From NCBI GenBank assembly GCA_905213895.1, contig CAJMKE010000009.1, positions 1 through 64,000 on the forward strand: DNA of 64,000 nt, in the 5' to 3' direction. A program made the position numbers and the translations under genes. Shown here in pieces: positions 32,896 through 41,280 of the stretch (positions within the stretch are counted from its first letter, which is position 1; every line of letters starts with the position of its first letter). The notes under the pieces were generated by a model, which ran no database searches, was not told where the DNA came from, and worked only from the letters and a program-made list of their open reading frames with translations. This DNA is from an uncultured Alistipes sp. GTDB lineage: Bacteria; Bacteroidota; Bacteroidia; Bacteroidales; Rikenellaceae.

Positions 32896-34944
32896 CTATC
32901 GCAAATCCATCTCGTCGAGCAGGTAGCCCGCGCCGCCGAGCCGCTCGACGAGGAACAGCACATAGCGTATATCGACCGAAATATTGCGGCAAATCGTCGG
33001 GTCGAACGCCATGTCGCTCATAGTCGAACGCCACGTGCGGTCGAAGTTGATGCCGACCAGTTCGCCGCGACCGTTGATAATCGGCGAACCCGAATTGCCG
33101 CCCGTAGTCTGGTTGGTCGCGAGGAAACATACCGGAACGCTCCGTCCCGACGGAGTGTCGATACCCCAGCGACCGTAGTCCTTCGCATCGTAGAGGTCGC
33201 GCAGAGCCTGCGGCACGTTGTAGTCGTAAATCTCCGGATTGTCCTTGGCAATCACGCCGTCGAGCGTCGTGAACGGCAGGTGGCGTTCGCCGTCGGCATA
33301 CTCGTAGCCCGCGACGCTGCCGTATGCGACACGCAGTGTCAGGTTGGCGTCGGGGAAGAACGCGCGTTTCGGGTCGAACTCGCGCAAAGCCTGCAAATAG
33401 GGTTTGTACCAGCGGCTTATCTCGCCGACGTCGCTCAAATTGCGCACCCGATATTTGCCCACGCGTTTTACGATGCCGGCGAACAGGTCGTAGAACTCGA
33501 TTGCAGGGTCGCCCGTCGTGTCGGGCGAGAATCCCTCGGCGCGGACGTATCGCGAGTTGTCGAAAATGTAATCGATATAGGCGTCCGGCGAGCCGTATTC
33601 ATCGATTTTCGCAGTCAGACCGGCAGGAATCTCCGACTTCGGCATACGGTCGAGGAACTCGGCGAGCATCCTTTTGGCGACGGCGCAATCGACCGACGGT
33701 TCGTAGTCCTTATAGAAATTGCGGCTCGCGCGGGCGAACAGCGCATCATCGTCCTTGTGTTTCCGCGCCGCAATGCGCACCTGACGGACGAACGAAACGA
33801 GTTCGATGGAGTTGATGCTCTCGGCGAAGAGTTCGCCCATGAAATAGAGGTCGTGCACACGCGAATAGGATGCGTGCATCGAGTCGAGCAGCGCGGCATA
33901 TTCGGGTCTGTCGGCAGCCCACGCCGCGAAACGGCGTTCGTAGTCGCGCTTCCTGTCCACCGTACCCAGCCGCGCGAGACCCAGCACCTCGCCCTGCCAC
34001 TTCTTCCACGCATTGGCTATCGAGGCGTGCTTCGCCGCATATTTGATGCGCACCGCAGGGTCGGCAGCCTGCGCCGCCGAAATTATGTCGAGTCGCGCGG
34101 TGCGCAGCGCAATCTTCATCGGGTCGCTGTCGCGCAGCGTATATTCGACGGCATCCGACAGCACATATTGCTGCGTGTTGCCGGGAAAACCGTATATCAT
34201 CGTGAAGTCGCCCTCGCGCACGCCCTTGGTAGAAATCGGGAAACTGCGCTTCGGAACGTAAGGTCTGTTGTCGGGCGAGTAGTCCGCAGGCTCGTTGTCG
34301 GCACCGGCATAGATGCGGAAAATCGAGAAATCGCCCGTGTGGCGGGGCCATATCCAGTTGTCGGTATCGCCGCCGAACTTGCCTATCGCCGATGGCGGAG
34401 TGCCGACCAGACGCACGTCGCGGAACTCCTTGTAGACGAACAGGAAATATTGGTTGCCGTAGTACATGCGCTCCACACCTGCTCTAATGCCTTTCGACTT
34501 GTCGGTCGCCCGTCCGGCAATCGATTCGGGGGTTTCGCCGCCGGCGACACGCTCCGTAACGTCGTCCATGCTGACGAGGATACTTACCGTAAGTCCCTCG
34601 CAAGGCAACTCCTCGGCTTTCGATTTCGCCCAGAAGCCGTAGGTCAGCAGGTCGCGCTCGACCGACGAAAGTTTCTGGATGCTGCCGTAGCCGCAATGGT
34701 GGTTGGTGAGCAGCAATCCCTGCTGCGACACGATTTCGCCCGTACAGCCCCTGCCGAACAGCACCACAGCGTCTTTGAGCGAAGCCTTGTTGACGGAATA
34801 AATATCATCGGCGGTGAGGCGGAAACCCTTGCTGCGCATATCCTTGATGCGCGCCGAGATAAGCGACGGAAGCCACATTCCCTCATCGGCGACAGCCGAC
34901 AGCGAAAATGCGAGCGAAACGAACAGGACAACGAATCTTTTCAT
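32896..34944 (-). CDS. S46-family dipeptidyl peptidase (DPP7/DPP11 type)
   Basis: A 682-residue exported serine peptidase that releases dipeptides from oligopeptides in the periplasm, central to amino-acid feeding in Bacteroidetes. The signal peptide is about 1-19 (ending SAVA). The chymotrypsin-like triad is visible: His in LLLTNHHCGYG (82/83), Asp in GGDTDNWIWPRHTGDF near residue 190-200, and Ser in TGGNSGSPIING near residue 636. The helical insert between the two halves is present, and length is normal (~700). The S1-pocket residue that separates Asp/Glu-specific DPP11 from hydrophobic-specific DPP7 follows in GINFDRTWRSTMSD, but I cannot assign it safely. Confidence 0.95.
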   Translation of the reverse strand: MKRFVVLFVSLAFSLSAVADEGMWLPSLISARIKDMRSKGFRLTADDIYSVNKASLKDAVVLFGRGCTGEIVSQQGLLLTNHHCGYGSIQKLSSVERDLLTYGFWAKSKAEELPCEGLTVSILVSMDDVTERVAGGETPESIAGRATDKSKGIRAGVERMYYGNQYFLFVYKEFRDVRLVGTPPSAIGKFGGDTDNWIWPRHTGDFSIFRIYAGADNEPADYSPDNRPYVPKRSFPISTKGVREGDFTMIYGFPGNTQQYVLSDAVEYTLRDSDPMKIALRTARLDIISAAQAADPAVRIKYAAKHASIANAWKKWQGEVLGLARLGTVDRKRDYERRFAAWAADRPEYAALLDSMHASYSRVHDLYFMGELFAESINSIELVSFVRQVRIAARKHKDDDALFARASRNFYKDYEPSVDCAVAKRMLAEFLDRMPKSEIPAGLTAKIDEYGSPDAYIDYIFDNSRYVRAEGFSPDTTGDPAIEFYDLFAGIVKRVGKYRVRNLSDVGEISRWYKPYLQALREFDPKRAFFPDANLTLRVAYGSVAGYEYADGERHLPFTTLDGVIAKDNPEIYDYNVPQALRDLYDAKDYGRWGIDTPSGRSVPVCFLATNQTTGGNSGSPIINGRGELVGINFDRTWRSTMSDMAFDPTICRNISVDIRYVLFLVERLGGAGYLLDEMDLR

Positions 34945-35074
34945 GGGTCGGTAATTTATTATGGCTCAAAGATACGAATAAGCCGAATACAAAAGCGAAC
35001 TTGTTTGCAATTTTGTTGAAGCGAAGTATCTAAAACGAAGTTAAAGATAGTAAATTTATCGGCAATGCCGCCCT

Positions 35075-35126
35075 CCCTAAGGTCCTTAACGACTTTAAGG
35101 ACTTTAACGACCTTAAAGGACTTAAC
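35075..35126. repeat. TTAARG nonamer array 9
   Basis: Five to six 9-bp units, mostly of the GAC type (CTTTAAGGAC), between two divergent promoters and not next to any gene end. Confidence 0.8.
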
Positions 35127-35183
35127 CGACGCCAAGCCGAGAGCAGTCGAGTTTACTCGGACTGCCGAGGCGCGAAGGAGGAA

Positions 35184-35225
35184 AAGCCCGCGTTCGCGGG
35201 CTTAACGAAAATTTTACTATCTTTG
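35184..35225 (+). promoter_or_regulatory. Hairpin plus promoter of the Ig-like lipoprotein
   Basis: AAGCCCGCG / CGCGGGCTT hairpin at 35184-35203, then TATCTTTG at 35218-35225. There is no true TTTG; TTCG at 35193-35196 lies in the hairpin centre, 21 nt before the -7. Leader of about 35 nt. Confidence 0.55.
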
Positions 35226-35266
35226 CAGGAAAGTTGGTTAGCACATTACATTAAACTCATATTACC

Positions 35267-36577
35267 ATGAAAAAACTCCTGTTTTCGTTAGCCGTAATCG
35301 CCGCGCTGGTCGGTTGCGACGAAAAGACCGACAACCCAATCGTCTACGACATAACTCTCGAACCGGCTGCGGTAACGCTGTTCGCGGGCGACACCCATAC
35401 CCTGAAAGCGGAAATCACCCCCGCGACCGACATGCCTCTTATCTGGACATCGTCCGACGAAGCGATAGCCAAGGTTGCCGACGGCGTAATCGTGGCAATC
35501 GCCGCTGGCAACGCAACCGTTACGGCTGCACTCAACTGTGCTGACGGATACTTTGAAAGCACATGCGAGGTCTCGGTAATCGATGTGCCGACCGTTACGC
35601 TCGACATCATGTCGGCTGTAATCGGCACTGGCGACACCAAAACCGTTACGGCGACCGTCGTTCCCGCTCTCGGGGGGGGGATTTCGCTCGACTGGAAGTC
35701 GTCCGACACGTCGATAGCCACGGTTACCGACGGCGTAATCACCGCAGTCGCAGCAGGTAACGCGACCGTTACGGCATCGGTTACGATAGAGGGTCGCACG
35801 TTCGGCGAGAATTGCGCCGTAACGGTTCAGAATCCCGTAATCACGTTCGACAAAACGGCGGCATCGCTCGCCACGGGCAAGACGATGACCATCGAAACGA
35901 CCGTAGCACCAACCACCGAGCGCGCACTCGTTTGGGAGTCGTCCGACACGTCGGTAGCCACGGTTGCCGACGGCGTAATCACCGGAGTCGCGGAAGGCAC
36001 CGCGACCATCACCGCCAAACTCTCGGCAGGCGACAAGACGTTCGAGGGCAAATGCGAACTGACTGTAAAGCAGGGCTACGAAATCGGACAGATTATCGAT
36101 TTCGACGGCGTGAAGGGCATCGTATTCTGGCTCACCGACGGCGACACTGCGGGCAAGGCTGTTTCGCTCGACGAATCGGGAGCGATACTCTGGGCGACTA
36201 CCGAACTCAACTGCAACGCCGGCAGCGAAGATGACGGAGAGGAGAATACCGAAAGAATCAAGGAGGTAGGATTGCAGTTCCACCCTGCCGCCAAATGGTG
36301 CACCGACCTCGGAAGCGGATGGTACATGCCGGCAATCAACGAGGGTATCGCGTGGGTTACCAAAGCAGGTATCCTCAATCCGACAATCACGGCTAACGGC
36401 GGCAAGGCGATAAAGGACAGTGCCTACGACTGGTACTGGTCGTCCACCGAGGGCGAACACTCGCCGGAAGCGGAGGCGATATGTTTCTACGGCGGAACGA
36501 GCAGCGGTCATTCCTACGGCGACTTCAAGAAATATCCGGAAGCGGACAATTTCGTGCGCGCCGTGCATAAATTCTAA
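35267..36577 (+). CDS. Lipoprotein with three Ig-like (BIG2) domains and a DUF1566-like end
   Basis: A 436-residue lipoprotein (lipobox ALVGC, Cys17). Residues about 26-265 hold three bacterial Ig-like BIG2 repeats. Each ends with a variant of WxSSDxSIATVxDGVITAVAAGNATVTA, and their DNA is nearly identical over short stretches. The last ~165 residues resemble DUF1566 (WCTDLGSGWYMPAINEG, DWYWSSTE, VRAVHKF), found on many Bacteroidetes surface proteins. It is probably a surface-displayed binding protein. A G9 run (35672-35680) in the second Ig repeat could switch the rest of the protein off. The next lipoprotein starts 15 nt later. Confidence 0.87.
   Translation: MKKLLFSLAVIAALVGCDEKTDNPIVYDITLEPAAVTLFAGDTHTLKAEITPATDMPLIWTSSDEAIAKVADGVIVAIAAGNATVTAALNCADGYFESTCEVSVIDVPTVTLDIMSAVIGTGDTKTVTATVVPALGGGISLDWKSSDTSIATVTDGVITAVAAGNATVTASVTIEGRTFGENCAVTVQNPVITFDKTAASLATGKTMTIETTVAPTTERALVWESSDTSVATVADGVITGVAEGTATITAKLSAGDKTFEGKCELTVKQGYEIGQIIDFDGVKGIVFWLTDGDTAGKAVSLDESGAILWATTELNCNAGSEDDGEENTERIKEVGLQFHPAAKWCTDLGSGWYMPAINEGIAWVTKAGILNPTITANGGKAIKDSAYDWYWSSTEGEHSPEAEAICFYGGTSSGHSYGDFKKYPEADNFVRAVHKF
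35672..35680 (+). repeat. G9 homopolymer in the Ig-like lipoprotein gene
   Basis: Nine G as three GGG codons, near residue 136 of 436. The flanks CTC-G9-ATTTCG resemble those of the glycosyltransferase tract at 13759. Confidence 0.85.
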
Positions 36578-36592
36578 TCCGGCAGACCGAAG

Positions 36593-38614
36593 ATGAAGTT
36601 AAAATACTTGCTGCATGCACTGCTGTCGCTGACGGCGGCGGCAATGCTGTCGGGTTGCGAAACGACATGTCCGCCGCATGAACCGTATCCAGACCCCGAG
36701 CCCGAGGAGGGGCTGACATTCATACTTTCCCTCGATGACGTAAACGACAAAGGGTTCTCCGTCAAGTGCGTTCCGTCGGACAAGGAGCAGCCCTACGTCG
36801 CGTTCGTCATAACCAAATCGTATTACGACACCGAACTCGGGACGGATGCGGACCTGCTTGCCGACGACATGATATTTTTCGACGGAGAGGCGGTCTCCAA
36901 AGGCAAGACGATTGCCGAAATCATCGCGTCGTACCAGCGAAAGGGAGATTGCGTGTTGTCGTACTCGCAACTCGCACCCGAAACGCAATACTATCTCTAT
37001 GTTTACGGACTGGGAACGGACGGCGTCGCGACGAGCAAAGTCGAAAAGATGCTCATCGCCACCGACGCGACGGTAAAGGTCGAATTCGGACTCGCCGTCG
37101 ATGCTACCGACATCAGCCAGTCGGGCGCGACGATTCTCGTTACGCCGACCGACAAGAGCGCGACATTCTTCTACGACATCGTAACCAAAGCCGCCTACGA
37201 CAAGTGGGGCGGCGACGAAAACACCGTTGCGCAGAACATCGAATACATCGAGCAGGCAATCTATATCTTCGCGATGCAGGGCTACGACTACACCTACGAT
37301 GATTTCATCACCCACGGCGACATAGCGGAGGTCAAGACGGGTCTGGCATCCGACACCGAATACGTCCTCTTCGCATTCGGGCTCGACAATCAGGGCAACC
37401 CGACCGCGCCGCTGGCGAAAAAGGAGTTCAGGACCGAACCTTTCGCCGCGACCGACGACTGCCGCTTCGAACTCTCGGTATCCGACGTAACCGCGACATC
37501 GATGAAAATCGACGTCGTGCCGACCTCGGACGCAACGCGATACTACATAGGCGTCTGCCGCTCATCGGTACTCGGACAATACTCGCTCAACGAACTCGCC
37601 GCCAGACTTATAGCCGACGAGAACAGCCAAGGCATCGACTGGGCGACATCGCCGTATCTGTTCAGCGGCAAACGCAGTCTCGACGTGGTGAACGACCTGC
37701 AATACAAGCCTCTCGTCGGCAGCAGCGAGTATGTCGCGGTCGTATTCGGCGTGGATGCGAAAGGCGCACGCACGACGGGCATTGCGTATATCGTACAGCG
37801 CACCGCCGACCCACAGCAATCGGACATGACGTTCGAAATAACCGCGCATTCGATAACCTTCAACGGCGCGAAAGTGCTGTTCGAGCCGTCCGATGCCGAT
37901 GCCACCTACTTTACCGACGTCATCGACTACGAGACCTACGCGACGTTCGGCAGCGACGACGAACTGATACGTCGCATGGTCGATACCGCCGGAGACTCGA
38001 TGTCCGCATACCTGACCAAGGGCAGACACACGGTGGACTGCACCAACATGCTGCTCGCCGACACGAAATACGTGGCATATTGCTTCGGCTTCGACAACGG
38101 TGCGACGACGCGCGTTTTCAAACAGGAGTTCACGACCGACAAACTCGACTCGGGCAGCGATGCAGCCGTGGCGATGCAATACGTAATCGAGGACGGAAAA
38201 GATTACGGCTACGACAACCAAGCCGTCATCACGTTCCTCATGTCGCCTAACGCATCGGCAGCCAAATGGTATTTCGCAGCCACGCGAAGTTCGCTCGACG
38301 ACATGTCGGACAGCGACATTACGCAATGGCTGATGACATCGTCCAACGTGAACAAGAAGCAGGTGTCGTATTACATGGATTGGGGGACGAAACTCCAAGC
38401 CGCGACCGTCGCATTCGACAAAGCCGGCGTTGCAGGCGTTCCGTCGCGCTACAAAATCGACGTAACCAAGGATAACGCCGCCGCATCCGTACCGCTTTCG
38501 CTTTCGGCGGCGAAGAACATGCCTCGCGCGAAATCCGCCGCACCGGCATCCGTCCGCGATGCCGAAACGGCAGGTACGATAGACCGCGCGCTGCCGCAAC
38601 CGCGCAAAAAGTAA
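36593..38614 (+). CDS. Large lipoprotein with repeated Fn3-like modules, unknown function
   Basis: A 673-residue lipoprotein (lipobox MLSGC, Cys22). I do not recognise the family. After a Pro/Glu linker (PHEPYPDPEPEE) the chain has about five modules of ~110 residues. They share a pattern: F.(L/V)SV.D(V/I)...G..(I/V).VTP.D......Y...V, then L..DTEYV.(F/Y)(A/V)FG.D..G. This alternating strand pattern looks like fibronectin-III or Ig-like sandwiches. The C-terminal ~40 residues are Ala/Lys/Arg-rich and low complexity. It is co-transcribed with the Ig-like lipoprotein. A surface role is likely because of lipidation and repeats; no enzyme motif is seen. Confidence 0.75.
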   Translation: MKLKYLLHALLSLTAAAMLSGCETTCPPHEPYPDPEPEEGLTFILSLDDVNDKGFSVKCVPSDKEQPYVAFVITKSYYDTELGTDADLLADDMIFFDGEAVSKGKTIAEIIASYQRKGDCVLSYSQLAPETQYYLYVYGLGTDGVATSKVEKMLIATDATVKVEFGLAVDATDISQSGATILVTPTDKSATFFYDIVTKAAYDKWGGDENTVAQNIEYIEQAIYIFAMQGYDYTYDDFITHGDIAEVKTGLASDTEYVLFAFGLDNQGNPTAPLAKKEFRTEPFAATDDCRFELSVSDVTATSMKIDVVPTSDATRYYIGVCRSSVLGQYSLNELAARLIADENSQGIDWATSPYLFSGKRSLDVVNDLQYKPLVGSSEYVAVVFGVDAKGARTTGIAYIVQRTADPQQSDMTFEITAHSITFNGAKVLFEPSDADATYFTDVIDYETYATFGSDDELIRRMVDTAGDSMSAYLTKGRHTVDCTNMLLADTKYVAYCFGFDNGATTRVFKQEFTTDKLDSGSDAAVAMQYVIEDGKDYGYDNQAVITFLMSPNASAAKWYFAATRSSLDDMSDSDITQWLMTSSNVNKKQVSYYMDWGTKLQAATVAFDKAGVAGVPSRYKIDVTKDNAAASVPLSLSAAKNMPRAKSAAPASVRDAETAGTIDRALPQPRKK

Positions 38615-38620
38615 CAGCGG

Positions 38621-38656
38621 CTTTAACGACCTTAAAGACTTTAAGGACTTTAAGGA
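38621..38656. repeat. TTAARG nonamer array 10
   Basis: Four units starting 7 nt after the lipoprotein stop and ending 6 nt before a terminator hairpin. Confidence 0.8.
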
Positions 38657-38661
38657 AAACT

Positions 38662-38693
38662 AAAACGGGCGACCTTTTATGGTCGCCCGTTTT
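38662..38693. terminator. Bidirectional terminator
   Basis: AAAACGGGCGACC / GGTCGCCCGTTTT, a 13-bp stem with a TTTTAT loop between the converging lipoprotein and GH57 genes. Confidence 0.88.
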
Positions 38694-38709
38694 AGTTCAC
38701 TCAACAAAC

Positions 38710-39930
38710 CTACGCCTTCGCAGCGACAGGCTTGCGTTTCTTCTTCGCGGCAAGAGCCTTGTCTACCTCGATTTCAAAGTCGGAGAACACGTTCATATAG
38801 TTGATGAACGCCTCGTAGGACGAACCATAAGGGTTGAAATAGGAGTGTACGTCGCCGTCCGAGAGCCACTTCGTCGCCATATAGTAGAAGTGGTCGGATG
38901 TCTGCAAGAAGTTCCACACGTAGTCGAAATCGGCATTGCGCAGCGCGCGCACCTTCTCTTTCAGCGAATAGAGTTTGCCGAACGCCTCGTTTTGGAGGTC
39001 GTTGCCGAGCCATGCCGTAACGTCGCGCTCCTCGTCGGCCCACGACATCACGTGAGGGCAGTGCAACACCGCTACCGGCTGATGTTTGGCGGCAGCCTCC
39101 GACACGGTCGCGAATTCGAGGTCGCCGCGTTTGAGAATCGCTTTCGGCAGGTTCTTCATGAACTCGAATATGCCCGTCGATGCCTTCTGATGTTCGCCGA
39201 ACGTCTCGTAGTCCATGAACAGATTCACCACCTCGCCGTTCTCCTGCGACAGCCAGCCGGCGAACTTGTCGGCGGTAAGCGGATATTCGCTCCAACCCTG
39301 ATTGGAGAAGCGGAACGCGATGTCGTCCGAGAGTTTGTAGTTGCGCAGCAGCAGACGCAGGCTCTGGTCGCCCGCGCCGGCATATACGAAATCGGGCGAT
39401 TTCCAGCCGAGAACATGCTTGGCACCCTCGGCGAGCATGGTCTTGAATCCCATTTCGCCGACCATTGCTCCGATGTCGTCGGAATAAATCAACTCCGTAT
39501 TGCGGAACGCCTTCGGCTTGACGCCGAATTCGCGTTTGAGCATCGCCGAATGCGCCTTCACCTGCTCCGCAAAGTCCTCTTTCGACGACAGCGCGGCGAG
39601 CGAGTGCGAATAGGTTTCGCCGAGCAGTTCGACGCAGCCGGTATCGACCAGCGCACGGAACGAATCGAGAACCTCGGGGGCGTACAGGCGGAACTGCTCC
39701 ACGACCGTTCCCGTCAGCGAGAACGAGCAGCGGAACGCGCCTTTGCTCTCCTTGATGACTTTCAGGAACAGGGCGTTCATCGGCAGATAGCACTCGCGGG
39801 CGATTTTCTGCATTATCGCACGATTGGTCAAATCGTCGAGATAGTTGTGGTCCTTGCCGATATTGAAGAACCGGTAGGTCTTCAACCGCCACGGCTGATG
39901 CACCTGAAAATATAAGCAAACTGTTTTCAT
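38710..39930 (-). CDS. Alpha-amylase-like glycoside hydrolase, GH57
   Basis: A 406-residue cytoplasmic GH57 enzyme acting on alpha-glucans. It starts KTVCLYFQVHQPWRL (conserved His), with GETYSHS near residue 104. The nucleophile Glu146 lies in FRNTELIYSDDIG and the acid/base Asp240 in LFMDYETFGEH. There is no signal peptide, so it should act on intracellular glycogen or maltodextrin. The last residues are Lys/Ala-rich. It is the last gene of a debranching enzyme - GT4 - GH57 cluster that is common in Bacteroidales. Confidence 0.92.
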   Translation of the reverse strand: MKTVCLYFQVHQPWRLKTYRFFNIGKDHNYLDDLTNRAIMQKIARECYLPMNALFLKVIKESKGAFRCSFSLTGTVVEQFRLYAPEVLDSFRALVDTGCVELLGETYSHSLAALSSKEDFAEQVKAHSAMLKREFGVKPKAFRNTELIYSDDIGAMVGEMGFKTMLAEGAKHVLGWKSPDFVYAGAGDQSLRLLLRNYKLSDDIAFRFSNQGWSEYPLTADKFAGWLSQENGEVVNLFMDYETFGEHQKASTGIFEFMKNLPKAILKRGDLEFATVSEAAAKHQPVAVLHCPHVMSWADEERDVTAWLGNDLQNEAFGKLYSLKEKVRALRNADFDYVWNFLQTSDHFYYMATKWLSDGDVHSYFNPYGSSYEAFINYMNVFSDFEIEVDKALAAKKKRKPVAAKA

Positions 39931-39968
39931 ATTCTTGTATTTTATCTATTTTTCAATCCGTTCGTACG

Positions 39969-41276
39969 CTATTTGGCGGATGCCACGGCATCCTCGTAAA
40001 CACGCTTTATCTTCGCCGCCGCATCGTTCCATTTGAGCGACGTTACCTCTTCGAGACCTTTCTTGGCGAACATCGACGAGAGCGCAGGATAGGTAATCAG
40101 CGCGTACATCGCATCCGCCATCGCATCGACGTCCCAGTAATCGACCTTCACGGCGTAGTCCAGCACCTCGGCGACACCGCTCTGCTTCGAGATTATGACC
40201 GGCACGTTCGACCGCATCGCTTCGAGCGGCGATATTCCGAACGGCTCCGACACCGACGGCATCACGTAGACGTCCGACAACTGGAACATGCGGTGGACAT
40301 CCTCTCCGCGCAGGAATCCAGTGAAGTGGAAGCGGTCGGCGATGCCCAATCGTGCCACGCGGCGGATGATATGGTTCATCATGTCGCCCGAACCCGCCAT
40401 AACGAAGCGCACGTTCGGCACGCGTTTCAGCACCTTCGCGGCAGCCTCGACGAAGTAGTCAGGACCTTTCTGATAGGTGATTCGCCCGAGGAACGTAATG
40501 ATTTTGTCGCTCACGCCGCGTTCGGGAGCGGCTGACCCGTTCTCGGCAAAACGCACGGCGTTATGCACCGTAACTACCTTCTCGGCAGGCACGCCATACT
40601 TTTCGATAACGATGTTGCGCGTGAGGTTCGACACCGCGATGACGCGGTCTGCCGCGTGCATTCCCGCACGCTCGATAGCGTATGTCTGCGTATTGATATT
40701 TTCGCCCGAACGGTCGTACTCCGTGGCGTGCATGTGGACTACCAGCGGCTTGCCCGACACCCGCTTCGCCGCGATGCCTGCGAAATATGTCAGCCAGTCG
40801 TGGGCGTGGATGACATCGAACTGCCCCTCCAAGTCCTTGGCGACCTGCGCCGCGACAATCGCATAGCGGGCGACCTCCTCCATCAGGTTGGCACCGTACT
40901 TTCCGGAGAACGTATACCGCTGGCTCCAAGCATCGGTGGTTTCCCAATGCTTCTCGCCCGTCTTGACGAACTCGTCGTGGTAGGATGCGTAGTCCTCCGG
41001 CGAAAGGTAAGGAACGAGGTTGGAGTCGATATGGATGAACGACATCTTCTCGATTATGTCCGCCGCATCCGCATCGACCTTGCCGAACACCGCCTCTACA
41101 TCGCTCGCATTCACGACCTTGACGAACCGTTTGTCCTCGTCGCCATAGGCTCGCGGCATTACGAACGTTACTTCGACGCCGTTACGCGCCAATCCGCGGG
41201 TCATACCGTAGCATGCCGTTCCCAGACCGCCTGCGATATGGGGAGGAAACTCCCATCCGAACATCAAAACCCTCAT
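39969..41276 (-). CDS. GT4-type glycosyltransferase (glycogen-synthase-like)
   Basis: A 435-residue GT-B enzyme. The N-terminal FGWEFPPHIAGGLGTACYGMTRGLARNG is the acceptor/donor loop shared with glycogen synthase and related GT4/GT5 enzymes. HAHDWLTYFAGI near residue 155 and the C-terminal EPFGISPLEAMRSNVPVIISKQSGVAEV near residue 345 carry the nucleotide-sugar site. The flanking debranching enzyme (stop 4 nt before its start) and GH57 amylase place it in glycogen or alpha-glucan synthesis. Whether it uses ADP- or UDP-glucose cannot be told from sequence. Confidence 0.9.
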   Translation of the reverse strand: MRVLMFGWEFPPHIAGGLGTACYGMTRGLARNGVEVTFVMPRAYGDEDKRFVKVVNASDVEAVFGKVDADAADIIEKMSFIHIDSNLVPYLSPEDYASYHDEFVKTGEKHWETTDAWSQRYTFSGKYGANLMEEVARYAIVAAQVAKDLEGQFDVIHAHDWLTYFAGIAAKRVSGKPLVVHMHATEYDRSGENINTQTYAIERAGMHAADRVIAVSNLTRNIVIEKYGVPAEKVVTVHNAVRFAENGSAAPERGVSDKIITFLGRITYQKGPDYFVEAAAKVLKRVPNVRFVMAGSGDMMNHIIRRVARLGIADRFHFTGFLRGEDVHRMFQLSDVYVMPSVSEPFGISPLEAMRSNVPVIISKQSGVAEVLDYAVKVDYWDVDAMADAMYALITYPALSSMFAKKGLEEVTSLKWNDAAAKIKRVYEDAVASAK

Positions 41277-41280
41277 CTTA

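Larger units (their letters stand above)
34945..35266. other. Divergent intergenic region, S46 peptidase / Ig-like lipoprotein
   Basis: 322 bp with no gene. It holds a minus-strand -7-like TATCTTTG (34974-34967) for the peptidase, nonamer array 9, a GC hairpin (35184-35203) and a plus-strand TATCTTTG (35218-35225) for the lipoprotein. Confidence 0.7.
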
